From: an uncultured Bacillota bacterium
GTDB taxonomy: Bacteria > Bacillota_I > Bacilli_A > RF39 > UBA660
Assembly (NCBI GenBank): GCA_946611635.1
Contig: CAMODW010000008.1
Span: 1-39,249 of the forward strand
DNA length: 39,249 nt
Direction of reading: 5' to 3'
Below are positions 8,045 through 16,428 of the stretch, piece by piece (position 1 is the first letter of the stretch; each line of letters opens with the position of its first letter). The notes under the pieces were generated by a model. It was not told where the DNA came from. It was given only the letters and a program-made list of their open reading frames with translations, and made no database searches. The translations under genes were made by a program, and so were the position numbers.

Positions 8045-9520
8045 ATGAACTTATCTAAATCTAAATATTGTGAAGGTATTACTTGTTTAAAAAAACTATG
8101 GTTAAGTACTTATAAACCAGAAGAAAAAGAAGATGTTAAAGAAAGTGTTTTTGAAACTGGTACAGAAGTTGGAGAATTAGCTAAAAAACTATATGGTAAT
8201 TATATTGATATAGATTTTAATACTAATCTAAATCAAATGTTAGAAGATACTAAAAAAGCTTTAGATACAAAAGGAGATATAAATATTACTGAAGCTTCCT
8301 TTAATTATAATAATAACTTCTGTAGTGTTGATATTTTAAGAAGAGTAGGAGATTCTTATGAAATAAACGAAGTAAAAAGTTCTACTCATATTAATTCCAT
8401 CTATCTTGATGATATTAGTTATCAATACTACATCTTAAAGAATCTTGGCTATAAAGTAGATAAATGTAATATTGTAATCCTAAATAGTGATTATATAAGA
8501 AAGGGAGATTTAGAACTAGATAAGTTATTTTCCATCAATGATATTACGGAAGAAGTACTAAAAAGACAAAAAGACATAAAACAAAACATAATTGATATTA
8601 ATAGTAATATGACGAAAGATGAACCAAAAACTTCTTTAGGTACTTGTTGTAAAGATCCTTATGATTGTCCATTTTTCAAATATTGTACTAAAAATCTAAA
8701 GTATCCTAATATCTTTGATATATCAGGTATGTCATTTAAAAAGAAAATAGATTATTATAAAAGAGGTTTAATAACCTTTAAAGACTTAGAAAAAGAAAAC
8801 TTAAATACCAAGTATATAGAACAAATCGAGTATGAATTAAATAATAAAAAAGATAAAATTAATAAATCAAGTATAAAAAAGTTTATGAGTACTTTAGAAT
8901 ATCCTTTGTATTTTCTAGATTTTGAAACATATCAAGAAGCTATTCCTCAATATGATGGAGTAAGTCCTTATATGCAAATCCCATTTCAATATTCTTTACA
9001 TGTTAAGAAGAGTGAAAAAAGTCCACTAGAACACTATGAATTCCTAGCAGAAGCAGGTATTGATCCAAGAAGAAGCCTTGCTGAATCACTAGTAAATGAT
9101 ATACCCAAAGATGTTTGTACAATTGCTTATAATATGAGCTTTGAAAGAACAGTAATAAAACATCTATCAGAATTATATCCTGATTTGAGTGAACACTTAC
9201 TTGACATAAGAGATAATATGAAAGATTTAATGATACCATTTAAAAATCGAGAATATTATAACAAAGATATGCAAGGATCATATTCTATTAAATATGTACT
9301 ACCAGCTTTATTCCCAGGTGACCCAGAATTAGATTATCACAATTTACCATTAATACATAAAGGAGATGAAGCATCTAATGCTTATTCTACTTTACATTTA
9401 AAACCAAAAAAAGAGCAAGAAGAAATAAGAAAAGGTTTACTAGTATACTGTGAATTAGACACTTATGCTATGGTAAAAATATGGGAAAAACTACAAGAAG
9501 TATTAGAAAGAAACGCGTAA
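8045..9520 (+). CDS. DUF2779 protein: RecB/Cas4-like nuclease plus DEDD-type exonuclease-like domain
   Basis: A 491-residue cytoplasmic protein with two apparent nuclease halves. N-terminal half: a PD-(D/E)XK core (D96 in SVDILRR, then E109-V-K111 in EINEVKSS). A cysteine set (C9 and/or C14 early; C201, C202, C208 and C214 later in CCKDPYDCPFFKYC) has the spacing typical of Cas4/AddB iron-sulfur nucleases. C-terminal half: an RNase H-like exonuclease pattern, DFET at 292-295, AYNMSFE at 361-367, and CELDTYAM with D472. This matches the DUF2779 proteins of Bacillota and Tenericutes, whose role is not known to me; nucleic acid processing or repair is inferred. It is a single-gene unit with its own promoter and terminator. 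No cas genes or CRISPR array are present nearby. Confidence 0.83.
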   Translation: MNLSKSKYCEGITCLKKLWLSTYKPEEKEDVKESVFETGTEVGELAKKLYGNYIDIDFNTNLNQMLEDTKKALDTKGDINITEASFNYNNNFCSVDILRRVGDSYEINEVKSSTHINSIYLDDISYQYYILKNLGYKVDKCNIVILNSDYIRKGDLELDKLFSINDITEEVLKRQKDIKQNIIDINSNMTKDEPKTSLGTCCKDPYDCPFFKYCTKNLKYPNIFDISGMSFKKKIDYYKRGLITFKDLEKENLNTKYIEQIEYELNNKKDKINKSSIKKFMSTLEYPLYFLDFETYQEAIPQYDGVSPYMQIPFQYSLHVKKSEKSPLEHYEFLAEAGIDPRRSLAESLVNDIPKDVCTIAYNMSFERTVIKHLSELYPDLSEHLLDIRDNMKDLMIPFKNREYYNKDMQGSYSIKYVLPALFPGDPELDYHNLPLIHKGDEASNAYSTLHLKPKKEQEEIRKGLLVYCELDTYAMVKIWEKLQEVLERNA

Positions 9521-9549
9521 AATATTTAATAAGATTAAACTATTATTTA

Positions 9550-9590
9550 AAAAAATATCTATTTATATAGATATTTTTTTCTAGTATAAT
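9550..9590 (+). terminator. Terminator of the DUF2779 gene, followed by the -10 of the next unit
   Basis: AAAAATATCTAT / ATAGATATTTTT with a TTAT loop and seven T (9551-9580). A TATAAT at 9585-9590 follows immediately and probably starts the next operon. Confidence 0.8.
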
Positions 9591-9610
9591 TAAATTAAGG
9601 AGATAATAAT

Positions 9611-10117
9611 ATGCAAGAATTTGATGAAAGCAGTTTAAAAGCTAAAGTATCTAATATGATGGTTCAATTGTTAATAGCAATTACTAAAGAAAACTTAGAT
9701 GATGTTTTACATTTTCTAAAAGAACAACCAAGAGAGTATGCAAAAAGCATTATTAATAAATTACAAACTAAAAAAGTCCATCAAGTATTTGATGAATTAA
9801 ATATTAGTAGTATTTCTCTTGGTTTTGTAGAAGAAAAAGATAATGCTCTAATCTATAGTGCTATTGTTAACACTAAAAGTTTAAATTATAAAGTAGATAA
9901 TAACAATAATATAGTAGAAGGTAATAATAGTTATCGAACAGATAAAACATACTATCTTAAATTAATTAAAAACAAACATACTAAAGAAGGTATTGTTCTA
10001 AGATGCCCTAGTTGTGGACATTCTATGGATGTTAATTATAGTGGTAAGTGTCCTTATTGTGACTCTATATTTAACCAAGAAGATTATGATTACCAAATAT
10101 TAGAAATAAAAGAATAG
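9611..10117 (+). CDS. Soluble Tim44-like domain protein with C-terminal zinc ribbon
   Basis: A 168-residue protein without membrane segments. The first 125 residues follow the Tim44-like (cone) fold pattern: helices, then FDELNISSISLGFV…ALIYSAIV, then an outer strand TYYLKLIK. The end is a zinc ribbon with C132, C135, C147 and C150 (CPSCG-x10-CPYC). Tim44-like domains bind membranes or lipids in mitochondria and have scattered bacterial relatives; the role here is unknown. It is the first of three related genes (10130 and 11583 follow) whose zinc ribbons have identical CxxC-x11-CxxC spacing. The next gene starts 13 bases later. Confidence 0.75.
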   Translation: MQEFDESSLKAKVSNMMVQLLIAITKENLDDVLHFLKEQPREYAKSIINKLQTKKVHQVFDELNISSISLGFVEEKDNALIYSAIVNTKSLNYKVDNNNNIVEGNNSYRTDKTYYLKLIKNKHTKEGIVLRCPSCGHSMDVNYSGKCPYCDSIFNQEDYDYQILEIKE

Positions 10118-10129
10118 AGGAGTAATAAT

Positions 10130-11137
10130 ATGAAAAAGTACATATTTCTGTTTATATTTGCTGTTACTCTTGTAAGTATAGTAGTAGTATATAAACCTAA
10201 CTTACGAACAATAACAACCGATTCTGGTTGGGACTCTAGTTATAGTTCTAGTAGTAGTTCTAGTAGTTCAAGTGATTCTTTTAGTGATAATGATGGAGGT
10301 GGTTCATCAAATACACCGGATACTCTCTTTATTAATATGAATAACATTCAAATTATAATTATTGAAGTAGTAGTTTCAACAGCTGTTTTAATTATGATTG
10401 GTAAATTGTCTCATAATTGGAAATTGGCTATTATTGCAAGCATTATAAGAATAATCCCTTTTTTACCATTAGAATTATATAATGATGGTAGATGGTTAAT
10501 GCTCAGTCTTTTTAGTTATATTCCATTGGCTATGATTATTTTAATAATTCTTTACTATAAAACTTCTAAAGCTAAGACTGAATTAGTTCAAAAACTTCTT
10601 ATTGAATGCTCTGATGAAGAACTGCAAAAAACGGGTATTTCTAATAGAGAAGAATTTAAAAATGAATTATATAATATCTTTGTTGACATTCAAATGGCTT
10701 GGATGAATTTTGATTATGATGCTTTATCAAAACTATGTTCAAATGAATTATTTAGTAGATATAAAAGTCAATTAGAAGTATTAAAATCTAAACATGGTAA
10801 AAATATTATGAGTGATTTTACTCCAGTTAAAATTATTATTAATTCTGTTGCTGTTAATAATAATATGATCTTAGTAAATCTTTTCCTTGATGTTATATTC
10901 TATGATTATGTAATTGATACTATAACTAATCAAGTTACAAGAGGTACTAAAAATAAAAAATTAAATAATATGTATCACTTACAATATACCAAAAAAATTG
11001 ATCCAATTGATACTTGCCCATCATGTGGTTCTAAGTTAACAGAATTAAAAGATAGTAAATGTCCATATTGTAATAGTACAATAATAAATAATAATCAAAA
11101 CTTTGTTTTATCAAATAAGGAGATTATTTGGTTATAA
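10130..11137 (+). CDS. Polytopic Tim44-like protein with Ser-rich loop and zinc ribbon
   Basis: N-terminal hydrophobic segment (about 4-20), then a Ser-rich stretch (nearly unbroken Ser around 36-50) ending in a Gly/Asn-rich segment. Further membrane segments lie near 73-91, 98-114 and 125-143. The C-terminal half is a Tim44-like domain (AWMNFDYDALSKLCSNELF, then DVIFYDYVIDT…VTRGTKNKK) and a zinc ribbon with C296, C299, C311 and C314. The topology places the Tim44-like and zinc domains in the cytoplasm, with the Ser-rich loop likely outside. Paralogue of the genes at 9611 and 11583. Its TAA is followed after one base by the ASCH gene's ATG, so they are translationally linked. Confidence 0.8.
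   Translation: MKKYIFLFIFAVTLVSIVVVYKPNLRTITTDSGWDSSYSSSSSSSSSSDSFSDNDGGGSSNTPDTLFINMNNIQIIIIEVVVSTAVLIMIGKLSHNWKLAIIASIIRIIPFLPLELYNDGRWLMLSLFSYIPLAMIILIILYYKTSKAKTELVQKLLIECSDEELQKTGISNREEFKNELYNIFVDIQMAWMNFDYDALSKLCSNELFSRYKSQLEVLKSKHGKNIMSDFTPVKIIINSVAVNNNMILVNLFLDVIFYDYVIDTITNQVTRGTKNKKLNNMYHLQYTKKIDPIDTCPSCGSKLTELKDSKCPYCNSTIINNNQNFVLSNKEIIWL
10225..10281 (+). repeat. Serine-codon low-complexity tract
   Basis: Irregular run of AGT, TCT and TCA codons encoding an almost pure Ser stretch in the Tim44-like protein. A likely site of length variation between strains. Confidence 0.6.
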
Positions 11138-11138
11138 T

Positions 11139-11531
11139 ATGATAAAAGTATTAAGTGTTAAAGAACCCTTTGCTTCTCTAATTGCTAGTAATATTAAACA
11201 TATCGAAACTAGAAGTTGGAAAACTAATTATCGTGGGGAAATATATATTCATGCTTCTTTAACTATTAATCCTTTAAAAGGAAGAGATGAACTAAAAGAA
11301 ATAGTAAAAGATCTTGAATTAAAACCATCATATATATTATGTAAAGCTAATTTAAAAGATTGTATATATATGGATAAAGAATTCTTAGATAAAATAAAAG
11401 AGGATCACCTTGAATATCTTTGTGGACATTATGAAGAAGGCCGTTATGCTTGGGTATTAACTGATATAAAAAGAATAAAACCTATAAGTGTTAAAGGTAA
11501 ACTAGGTATTTGGAATTATGAAGATTTATAA
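11139..11531 (+). CDS. ASCH domain protein
   Basis: A 130-residue single-domain protein. The start (IKVLSVKEPFASLIASNIKHIETRSW) and the following YRGEIYIHAS are the hallmarks of ASCH domains, a PUA-like fold thought to bind RNA or act on modified nucleosides. The ORF track opens at 11103, inside the previous gene. The ATG at 11139 starts the conserved domain and follows the upstream stop by one base. The AAGGAG at 11117 is 16 bases away, so initiation probably depends on coupling. It interrupts the series of Tim44-like genes. Its stop lies in a terminator hairpin, so this unit runs from 9611 to 11545. Confidence 0.85.
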   Translation: MIKVLSVKEPFASLIASNIKHIETRSWKTNYRGEIYIHASLTINPLKGRDELKEIVKDLELKPSYILCKANLKDCIYMDKEFLDKIKEDHLEYLCGHYEEGRYAWVLTDIKRIKPISVKGKLGIWNYEDL

Positions 11532-11545
11532 TCTTCATTTTTTTT
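11518..11545 (+). terminator. Terminator overlapping the end of the ASCH gene
   Basis: ATGAAGATT / AATCTTCAT with a 3-base loop, then eight T. The last codons and the stop of the ASCH gene form the first arm and loop. A TATAAT at 11557-11562 follows and likely starts the next unit. Confidence 0.82.
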
Positions 11546-11582
11546 AATAAACTTAGTATAATATTATTTAGGATAGATGGAT

Positions 11583-12398
11583 ATGAAAAAAATAATAAGT
11601 ATATTTTTAATTTTTATAATACTATTACAATTAGGTACAAAGCCTATAAAGAGTTTTTCTGATAATAGTAATTTATTAGGCATTAAATATACAATATGGG
11701 ATGATGATTACGAAGAAAAAGATACAATCACTCAAATAGTATATTATGGTATCTCTTTTATTATAGTTGGAACAATCTCCTTTCTAGCAATGAACTCCTT
11801 AAAAAAAAGTATGGGAGATACTAAACCAACAAAATCGGATTTACAATTTATTACTAGTATAGAAGACGTTGCAATAGAAAAGATTTACACTTATTTTTCT
11901 AATGAAAATATTAGTCAATTAAAAGAAAAACTATTCTTAAAATTTGTTGATTATAAAACATCTTATATGAAATATGACTATAATAGATTACAAGTATTAT
12001 GTGATACAAGTCTTTATAATTATATAGTTAATGAATTAAATACTTTTAGACAAAATGGATATAATACTTATTCTCATTCATTTTTATTAAAAGCATCTAA
12101 AATAGGAGATATACACGAGGAAGGAAATCTAATAGTTACTTCCATCTATTTACAATTAAACTATTATAATTATGTAGAAGATAGTAATAAAAATGTTATT
12201 GCTGGCAAAAAACTTGAACCAATAGAAGAATGTTTAAAAATAGATTATATTATTACAAAAAACAAAGATAATATTTCTTGTCTAAATTGCGGAAAAAAAG
12301 TATTCTTAGAAAAAAATGGTAATTGTCCTTATTGTGGAGCACCAGTTACTATTGATGCTCCTGATTATAAACTAAGAAGTATTACCAAATGTGAGTGA
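11583..12398 (+). CDS. Exported-start Tim44-like protein with zinc ribbon
   Basis: Third member of the local family. It has a hydrophobic start (MKKIISIFLIFIILLQLG), a short loop, one membrane segment near residues 55-77, and a helical region. A Tim44-like domain follows (FVDYKTSYMKYDYNRLQVLCDTSLYNYIV … SIYLQLNYYNYVED…VIAGKK). The C-terminal zinc ribbon is CLNCG-x10-CPYC, the same spacing as its paralogues. AGGA at 11570-11573 is 9 bases from the ATG at 11583 and only 3 from the ATG at 11577, so I prefer 11583. Followed by the patatin gene with no terminator between, so the two are co-transcribed. Confidence 0.78.
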   Translation: MKKIISIFLIFIILLQLGTKPIKSFSDNSNLLGIKYTIWDDDYEEKDTITQIVYYGISFIIVGTISFLAMNSLKKSMGDTKPTKSDLQFITSIEDVAIEKIYTYFSNENISQLKEKLFLKFVDYKTSYMKYDYNRLQVLCDTSLYNYIVNELNTFRQNGYNTYSHSFLLKASKIGDIHEEGNLIVTSIYLQLNYYNYVEDSNKNVIAGKKLEPIEECLKIDYIITKNKDNISCLNCGKKVFLEKNGNCPYCGAPVTIDAPDYKLRSITKCE

Positions 12399-12416
12399 TT
12401 AGAAAGGATGAAAAGG

Positions 12417-13559
12417 ATGAATAAAGATTATGCTGTAGTATTTGCTGGTGGTGGAACTAAAGGTTCCTATCAAGTAGGAGTAATTAAAGCGCTAAAAGAG
12501 TTAAAAATAAATATTACTGCTGTTTCTGGTACATCTATTGGTGCTATAAATGGTGCTTTAGTTGTCCAAGGTGATGAAGATAAACTAGAAAACATTTATA
12601 GTAATATAAGAATGCAAGATGTCTTAAAAATAAGTGAAAAAAGAAAAATATCTTCTAATGCCAATATTCTTGAACCTAAAAACGTTTTTAAACTTATTGA
12701 AGAATATATCTCTAATAAAGGTATTTCTAATGAGCCATTAAAAAGAATATTAGAAGATAATATCGATTTAGATAAATTATACTCTTCTAAAATAGATTTT
12801 GGTCTTATTACTTATGATACAAAAAAGAAAAAAGGTGTTGAATTATACAAAGAAGAAATACCTCGAGATAAAATGATAGAGTATTTATTAGCATCTTCTT
12901 GCTTCCCAATTTTTAAACCTCAAAAAATAGGAGATAATAAATATTTAGATGGTGGTTTATCTAATAATATGCCAATATCGTTACTTATCAAAAAAGGCTA
13001 CAGCAATATTATTCTAATCGACGTAATGGGTTTAGGATTAATAAAAAGAAACAAAGCTAATGACATATTCTTCAAAGTAATCAAACCTGATGAAGATGTA
13101 GTCGGATTATTTGACTTTGAACATGATAATATTATGAAAAGTATAACATTAGGATACTTAGATACCTTAAAAGCTTTTAATAAATTAGTGGGAAATTATT
13201 ATTATTTTCCTAAAGAAGAGTTTATAAAACTATTAAATGATTTTACACTAAAAGAAATCTATGGCTTAGAATATGCTGCTAAATCATATAAAATGGATCG
13301 CTTTCGTAAGTATTCGTCAAAAGAATTCTTAAAAGAATTATTATCATATTATGAAGAAGAAGTAAAAAATTATAAAAAGCTAAAAAAAGATATAACAAAT
13401 ATCAGTAATATTAAGAAGATATTTTCTGAAGGATATAAATTTGCTTTGATAGAAGATATATCTAACAACTATCCATCATTTTTAACAACCTATAAAGGTT
13501 TATTTAGTAAATATCTAGATGCTTCTAGATCACTATATATTTTATCTAAGATTAAGTGA
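12417..13559 (+). CDS. Patatin-like phospholipase
   Basis: Cytoplasmic or membrane-associated serine acyl hydrolase of the patatin/RssA type. It has an oxyanion-hole GGGTKG at residues 11-16, the nucleophile elbow GTSIG with Ser40, and the catalytic Asp in DGG at 178-180. These form the Ser-Asp dyad of the family, which cleaves acyl chains from (phospho)lipids. The C-terminal 190 residues are helical and unassigned. Two ATGs compete: 12408 touches AGAAAGG directly, while 12417 lies 9 bases from it, so I prefer 12417. Directly downstream of a Tim44-like gene and upstream of an acyltransferase unit, which suggests membrane lipid remodelling (inference). Confidence 0.9.
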   Translation: MNKDYAVVFAGGGTKGSYQVGVIKALKELKINITAVSGTSIGAINGALVVQGDEDKLENIYSNIRMQDVLKISEKRKISSNANILEPKNVFKLIEEYISNKGISNEPLKRILEDNIDLDKLYSSKIDFGLITYDTKKKKGVELYKEEIPRDKMIEYLLASSCFPIFKPQKIGDNKYLDGGLSNNMPISLLIKKGYSNIILIDVMGLGLIKRNKANDIFFKVIKPDEDVVGLFDFEHDNIMKSITLGYLDTLKAFNKLVGNYYYFPKEEFIKLLNDFTLKEIYGLEYAAKSYKMDRFRKYSSKEFLKELLSYYEEEVKNYKKLKKDITNISNIKKIFSEGYKFALIEDISNNYPSFLTTYKGLFSKYLDASRSLYILSKIK

Positions 13560-13580
13560 ACTTAACTAAGTTCACTTAAT
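13551..13580 (+). repeat. Perfect 30-bp palindrome at the patatin gene end
   Basis: ATTAAGTGAACTTA, AC, TAAGTTCACTTAAT: 14 bp of perfect inverted repeat around a 2-base centre, covering the patatin stop codon. No T-tract follows, so it is not a standard terminator for either strand. It ends 3 bases before the extended -10 of the next unit and covers its -35 region, so it could act as an operator. Confidence 0.7.
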
Positions 13581-13583
13581 CTA

Positions 13584-13592
13584 TGCTATAAT
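13584..13592 (+). promoter_or_regulatory. Extended -10 promoter of the acyltransferase operon
   Basis: TGCTATAAT directly after the 30-bp palindrome; no good -35 element. Confidence 0.6.
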
Positions 13593-13610
13593 TAACAAGA
13601 GGTGAACATC

Positions 13611-14843
13611 ATGAAAAACACTTGGTATAAATTAGACAACGTTGGTACATTTTATGCAAGTTTAACAAACAAAAAAATTCCAGGGGTATTCAGATTTACA
13701 GCTACTATGATAGAAGATGTTGATAAAGCAATCCTTTTAGAAGCCTTAAAAAAAACCATCTCTCTATTACCTAATATAAACGTATCTTTAAAAGCTGGTT
13801 TTTTTTGGTATTATTTAGAACAATCAAATGAAGAGGTAGCAGTTTTAGAAGACAATGGTAACGTTTGTTCTCGTATTTATACTTCTAAATATCCTCGTTT
13901 ATTTAGAGTTACATATTATAAAAAAAGAATAAACTTAGAATTATCCCATGTACTTTCTGATGGAAGGGGAACTCTAGAAATTTTCAAAGTATTAATAAAT
14001 AGTTATATAGCTTTAAAATATAATATAGAGATAAATGTTAATGAAACATCATCTTCACTACTTGAGAAAGTTGAAGACTCTTTTGATAAATATTATAAAA
14101 AAGGTAAGAAAGCTAAAAACAATAATAAAAATATCTATAGATATAATAAGATTAAACTAACTAACAATCGTATTAACTTCTATGAAGTTCATCTAAATTC
14201 TAAAAAGCTATTAGAAATAGCTCATAAATATAATGCTACTATCACTTCGTTTCTAATTAGTGTTATTATTTATTGTATAAAAGAAGAAATGAAAGAAAGA
14301 GAGCTATCTAAAAATATAAAAATTGATATACCAGTTGATTTAAGAACAATATATAAGTCTTCTACATTAAAAAACTTCTTTGCTTTATCAACAATTACTT
14401 ATAAAGTTCCAAGTAAAGATACAAAAATAGAAGATATAATAAAATATGTTAAAAAATATTTAAAAGAGAATTTAACTGAAGAGCAATTATCTCCACGTGT
14501 TAATAAAATGGAAGGCTTTGAAAAGCTAATTGCTGCTAGATTATTGCCTTTAATTATAAAGGAAATAGGAATAAATGTAATAGATTTCTTTACTAAAAAA
14601 CTAAACACAACTATAATATCTAACGTCGGAATTGTAACTTTTCCCAAAGAATGTGAAAAGTATATAGATAATATTAGTTGTTTATCTACAACAGAAAATT
14701 TCCAATTCACAGCAATAACATATAAAGATAATCTATGTATTGGAATATCTTCTCGTTACTATCATAATAATATAATCAAGAATCTTATTAGATACTTAAA
14801 ATCTTTAGATTTAGAATTATTAGTAAATACAAATGAGGTATAA
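13611..14843 (+). CDS. Condensation-fold acyltransferase (alcohol acetyltransferase-like)
   Basis: CoA-dependent acyltransferase superfamily fold (chloramphenicol acetyltransferase / NRPS condensation). The catalytic HxxxDG motif is HVLSDG with His113 and Asp117. A second half contains a typical IDIPVDLRTIYKS segment and TIISNVGIV near the expected DFGWG-equivalent position. The length of 411 residues is right for stand-alone alcohol acetyltransferase-like members. The substrate is unknown; alcohols, glycolipids or wall polymers are possible. I use the ATG at 13611, preceded by AAGAGGTG, and not the GTG at 13602. First gene of a three-gene operon, with the next ATG two bases after its stop. 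Confidence 0.78.
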   Translation: MKNTWYKLDNVGTFYASLTNKKIPGVFRFTATMIEDVDKAILLEALKKTISLLPNINVSLKAGFFWYYLEQSNEEVAVLEDNGNVCSRIYTSKYPRLFRVTYYKKRINLELSHVLSDGRGTLEIFKVLINSYIALKYNIEINVNETSSSLLEKVEDSFDKYYKKGKKAKNNNKNIYRYNKIKLTNNRINFYEVHLNSKKLLEIAHKYNATITSFLISVIIYCIKEEMKERELSKNIKIDIPVDLRTIYKSSTLKNFFALSTITYKVPSKDTKIEDIIKYVKKYLKENLTEEQLSPRVNKMEGFEKLIAARLLPLIIKEIGINVIDFFTKKLNTTIISNVGIVTFPKECEKYIDNISCLSTTENFQFTAITYKDNLCIGISSRYYHNNIIKNLIRYLKSLDLELLVNTNEV

Positions 14844-14845
14844 AT

Positions 14846-15484
14846 ATGAAAAAATGTAATAGTTGTGGTATAAACATTAATACAAATTATGATTATTGCC
14901 CATTTTGTCAAGATAAACTAGTTGGTGAATCATTCTCTTACTATCCTAAATATAAAAGAAAAAAAATGCCTAGCATTTTTAAAATAATTGTATTTATATC
15001 ACTTATAGCTGGCATTATAATAGGATTCATAGACTATAATATTAATTCTACATTCACTTGGAGTATTTATTGTTTCTTAGGATTACTATCTAATATTATT
15101 ATTAATTTTAGTATCTTTCATAGCGAAAAAGATATCCACAATTCAATAATAGGATATAGCTTAGTATTAATACTAATAGCTCTTATTTGGTATTTTAAAA
15201 CAAAATTTAATATTATCTCTAATTTAATAATTCCTATTATATGTATCTTTATTATGTTATATACATGTTGTATGTCATTCTTTACTAAAATAAAACCTTT
15301 ATCCTATTTATCAATTAATATATTAGTAATACTAATTCCAATATTATTAGTATTAAGACATTATACTACTAATAACATTCTAAGTTACTTAGCAATATTA
15401 ATCTTTATAATAATCTTTATTGCTTTATATTTCTTCCGTCATGATGAACTTAGAGAAGAATTAATAAAGATATTTAGAATATAG
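14846..15484 (+). CDS. Zinc-ribbon polytopic membrane protein (DUF6320-like)
   Basis: N-terminal zinc ribbon CNSCG…CPFC (Cys4, Cys7, Cys18 and Cys21), then a basic linker (YKRKKMPS) and about six membrane segments to residue 200. From memory, proteins of this layout (DUF6320) sit beside condensation-fold acyltransferases in Bacillota, and that is the arrangement here; the family name is tentative. It starts two bases after the acyltransferase stop. A plausible job is to recruit or feed the acyltransferase at the membrane (inference). Confidence 0.72.
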   Translation: MKKCNSCGININTNYDYCPFCQDKLVGESFSYYPKYKRKKMPSIFKIIVFISLIAGIIIGFIDYNINSTFTWSIYCFLGLLSNIIINFSIFHSEKDIHNSIIGYSLVLILIALIWYFKTKFNIISNLIIPIICIFIMLYTCCMSFFTKIKPLSYLSINILVILIPILLVLRHYTTNNILSYLAILIFIIIFIALYFFRHDELREELIKIFRI

Positions 15485-15491
15485 GTGAAAT

Positions 15492-16295
15492 ATGTATAAA
15501 GACAATATAGAATTAGTAAAAAAAATATTTACTCTAATAAATCTCCCTTATAAAGAAGAAAATATAGAAGATGCTTTTCTATTCTTAGATCAGTATACTA
15601 TATATTTTTTAAATCTAAGAGATTTATTAGAACAAGAAGATGCTTACTTAGTAGATAAACTAAATAAACAAGTAGAATACTATAATATGGTAGCCAAAGA
15701 GATAAATAATAATTCTTTTGAAGAAGTACTAGATAATAAAATATCTAACTTAAAAAAGAAGTATAAAGAAATGTTAAAATATAAAAATAAAAAATATGAT
15801 CCAACATTATCTTTTAAAGAATTATCTACTACAGTATCTAACTATTATAATTATTATGCTTATAATATTGAAATATCCTATCAAGCAGCTATAAGTAATA
15901 CTCTATATAATAGAAGAAATGATTATAAAACCAATATAACAGATATTGAAAGAATAATATTATTAGAAGATACTCTTAATAAGTTAGATAACTACCAAGA
16001 ACATGCTTATGATTATAAAGACTTTGAATTAGAAGACAATCAAACTTTTGAAGATTTACTAGATTTAGAAGATCTTAAGTATGAAGAACTATATAAAGAA
16101 ATACTAGATTATCATAATATTGAATATAATGAAGGAGATAATTACGAAGAACTAGCTACTATCTATTATCCACCTTTAAAAGACATACTTAAAATAGTCC
16201 ATTCTGCATCGCTACATAGTGGTACTTATATAGACATTTTAGATACTATGGAAAAATACTATAACAAGATTAAAGAAGATTATAAAAATTATTAA
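15492..16295 (+). CDS. Soluble helical protein, unknown function
   Basis: No family recognised. The 267-residue protein is very rich in Tyr, Asn, Glu, Asp and Lys, acidic overall, without membrane segments or cysteines. It appears mostly helical with coiled-coil-like stretches near residues 60-110. It begins seven bases after the membrane protein stop (AGGTGAAATATG, a ribosome binding site close to the ATG) and ends at a strong terminator, so it belongs to the acyltransferase operon. Confidence 0.75.
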   Translation: MYKDNIELVKKIFTLINLPYKEENIEDAFLFLDQYTIYFLNLRDLLEQEDAYLVDKLNKQVEYYNMVAKEINNNSFEEVLDNKISNLKKKYKEMLKYKNKKYDPTLSFKELSTTVSNYYNYYAYNIEISYQAAISNTLYNRRNDYKTNITDIERIILLEDTLNKLDNYQEHAYDYKDFELEDNQTFEDLLDLEDLKYEELYKEILDYHNIEYNEGDNYEELATIYYPPLKDILKIVHSASLHSGTYIDILDTMEKYYNKIKEDYKNY

Positions 16296-16296
16296 A

Positions 16297-16325
16297 ACCA
16301 AGTTTGTTTAAACTTGGTATTTTTA
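16297..16325 (+). terminator. Terminator of the acyltransferase operon
   Basis: ACCAAGTTT / AAACTTGGT with a GTTT loop and a short T-tract, two bases after the TAA. Confidence 0.85.
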
Positions 16326-16428
16326 ATTATTTACTTTGAGTTATATAAATAATCGTAGACAACCTGTTATAGTAGTTTTATAATAAAAAACTAATTAAGA
16401 AAACTACAAGAGAAGAGGAATAATTAAA

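Noticed and set aside
14399-14710. 103-residue minus-strand ORF
   Set aside because: It lies inside the acyltransferase gene, has hydrophobic composition typical of antisense frames in AT-rich genes, and has no ribosome binding site or promoter. The other long minus-strand ORFs (2395, 3571, 4219, 5739, 17084, 20819, 26186, 34598 and similar) were rejected for the same reasons.
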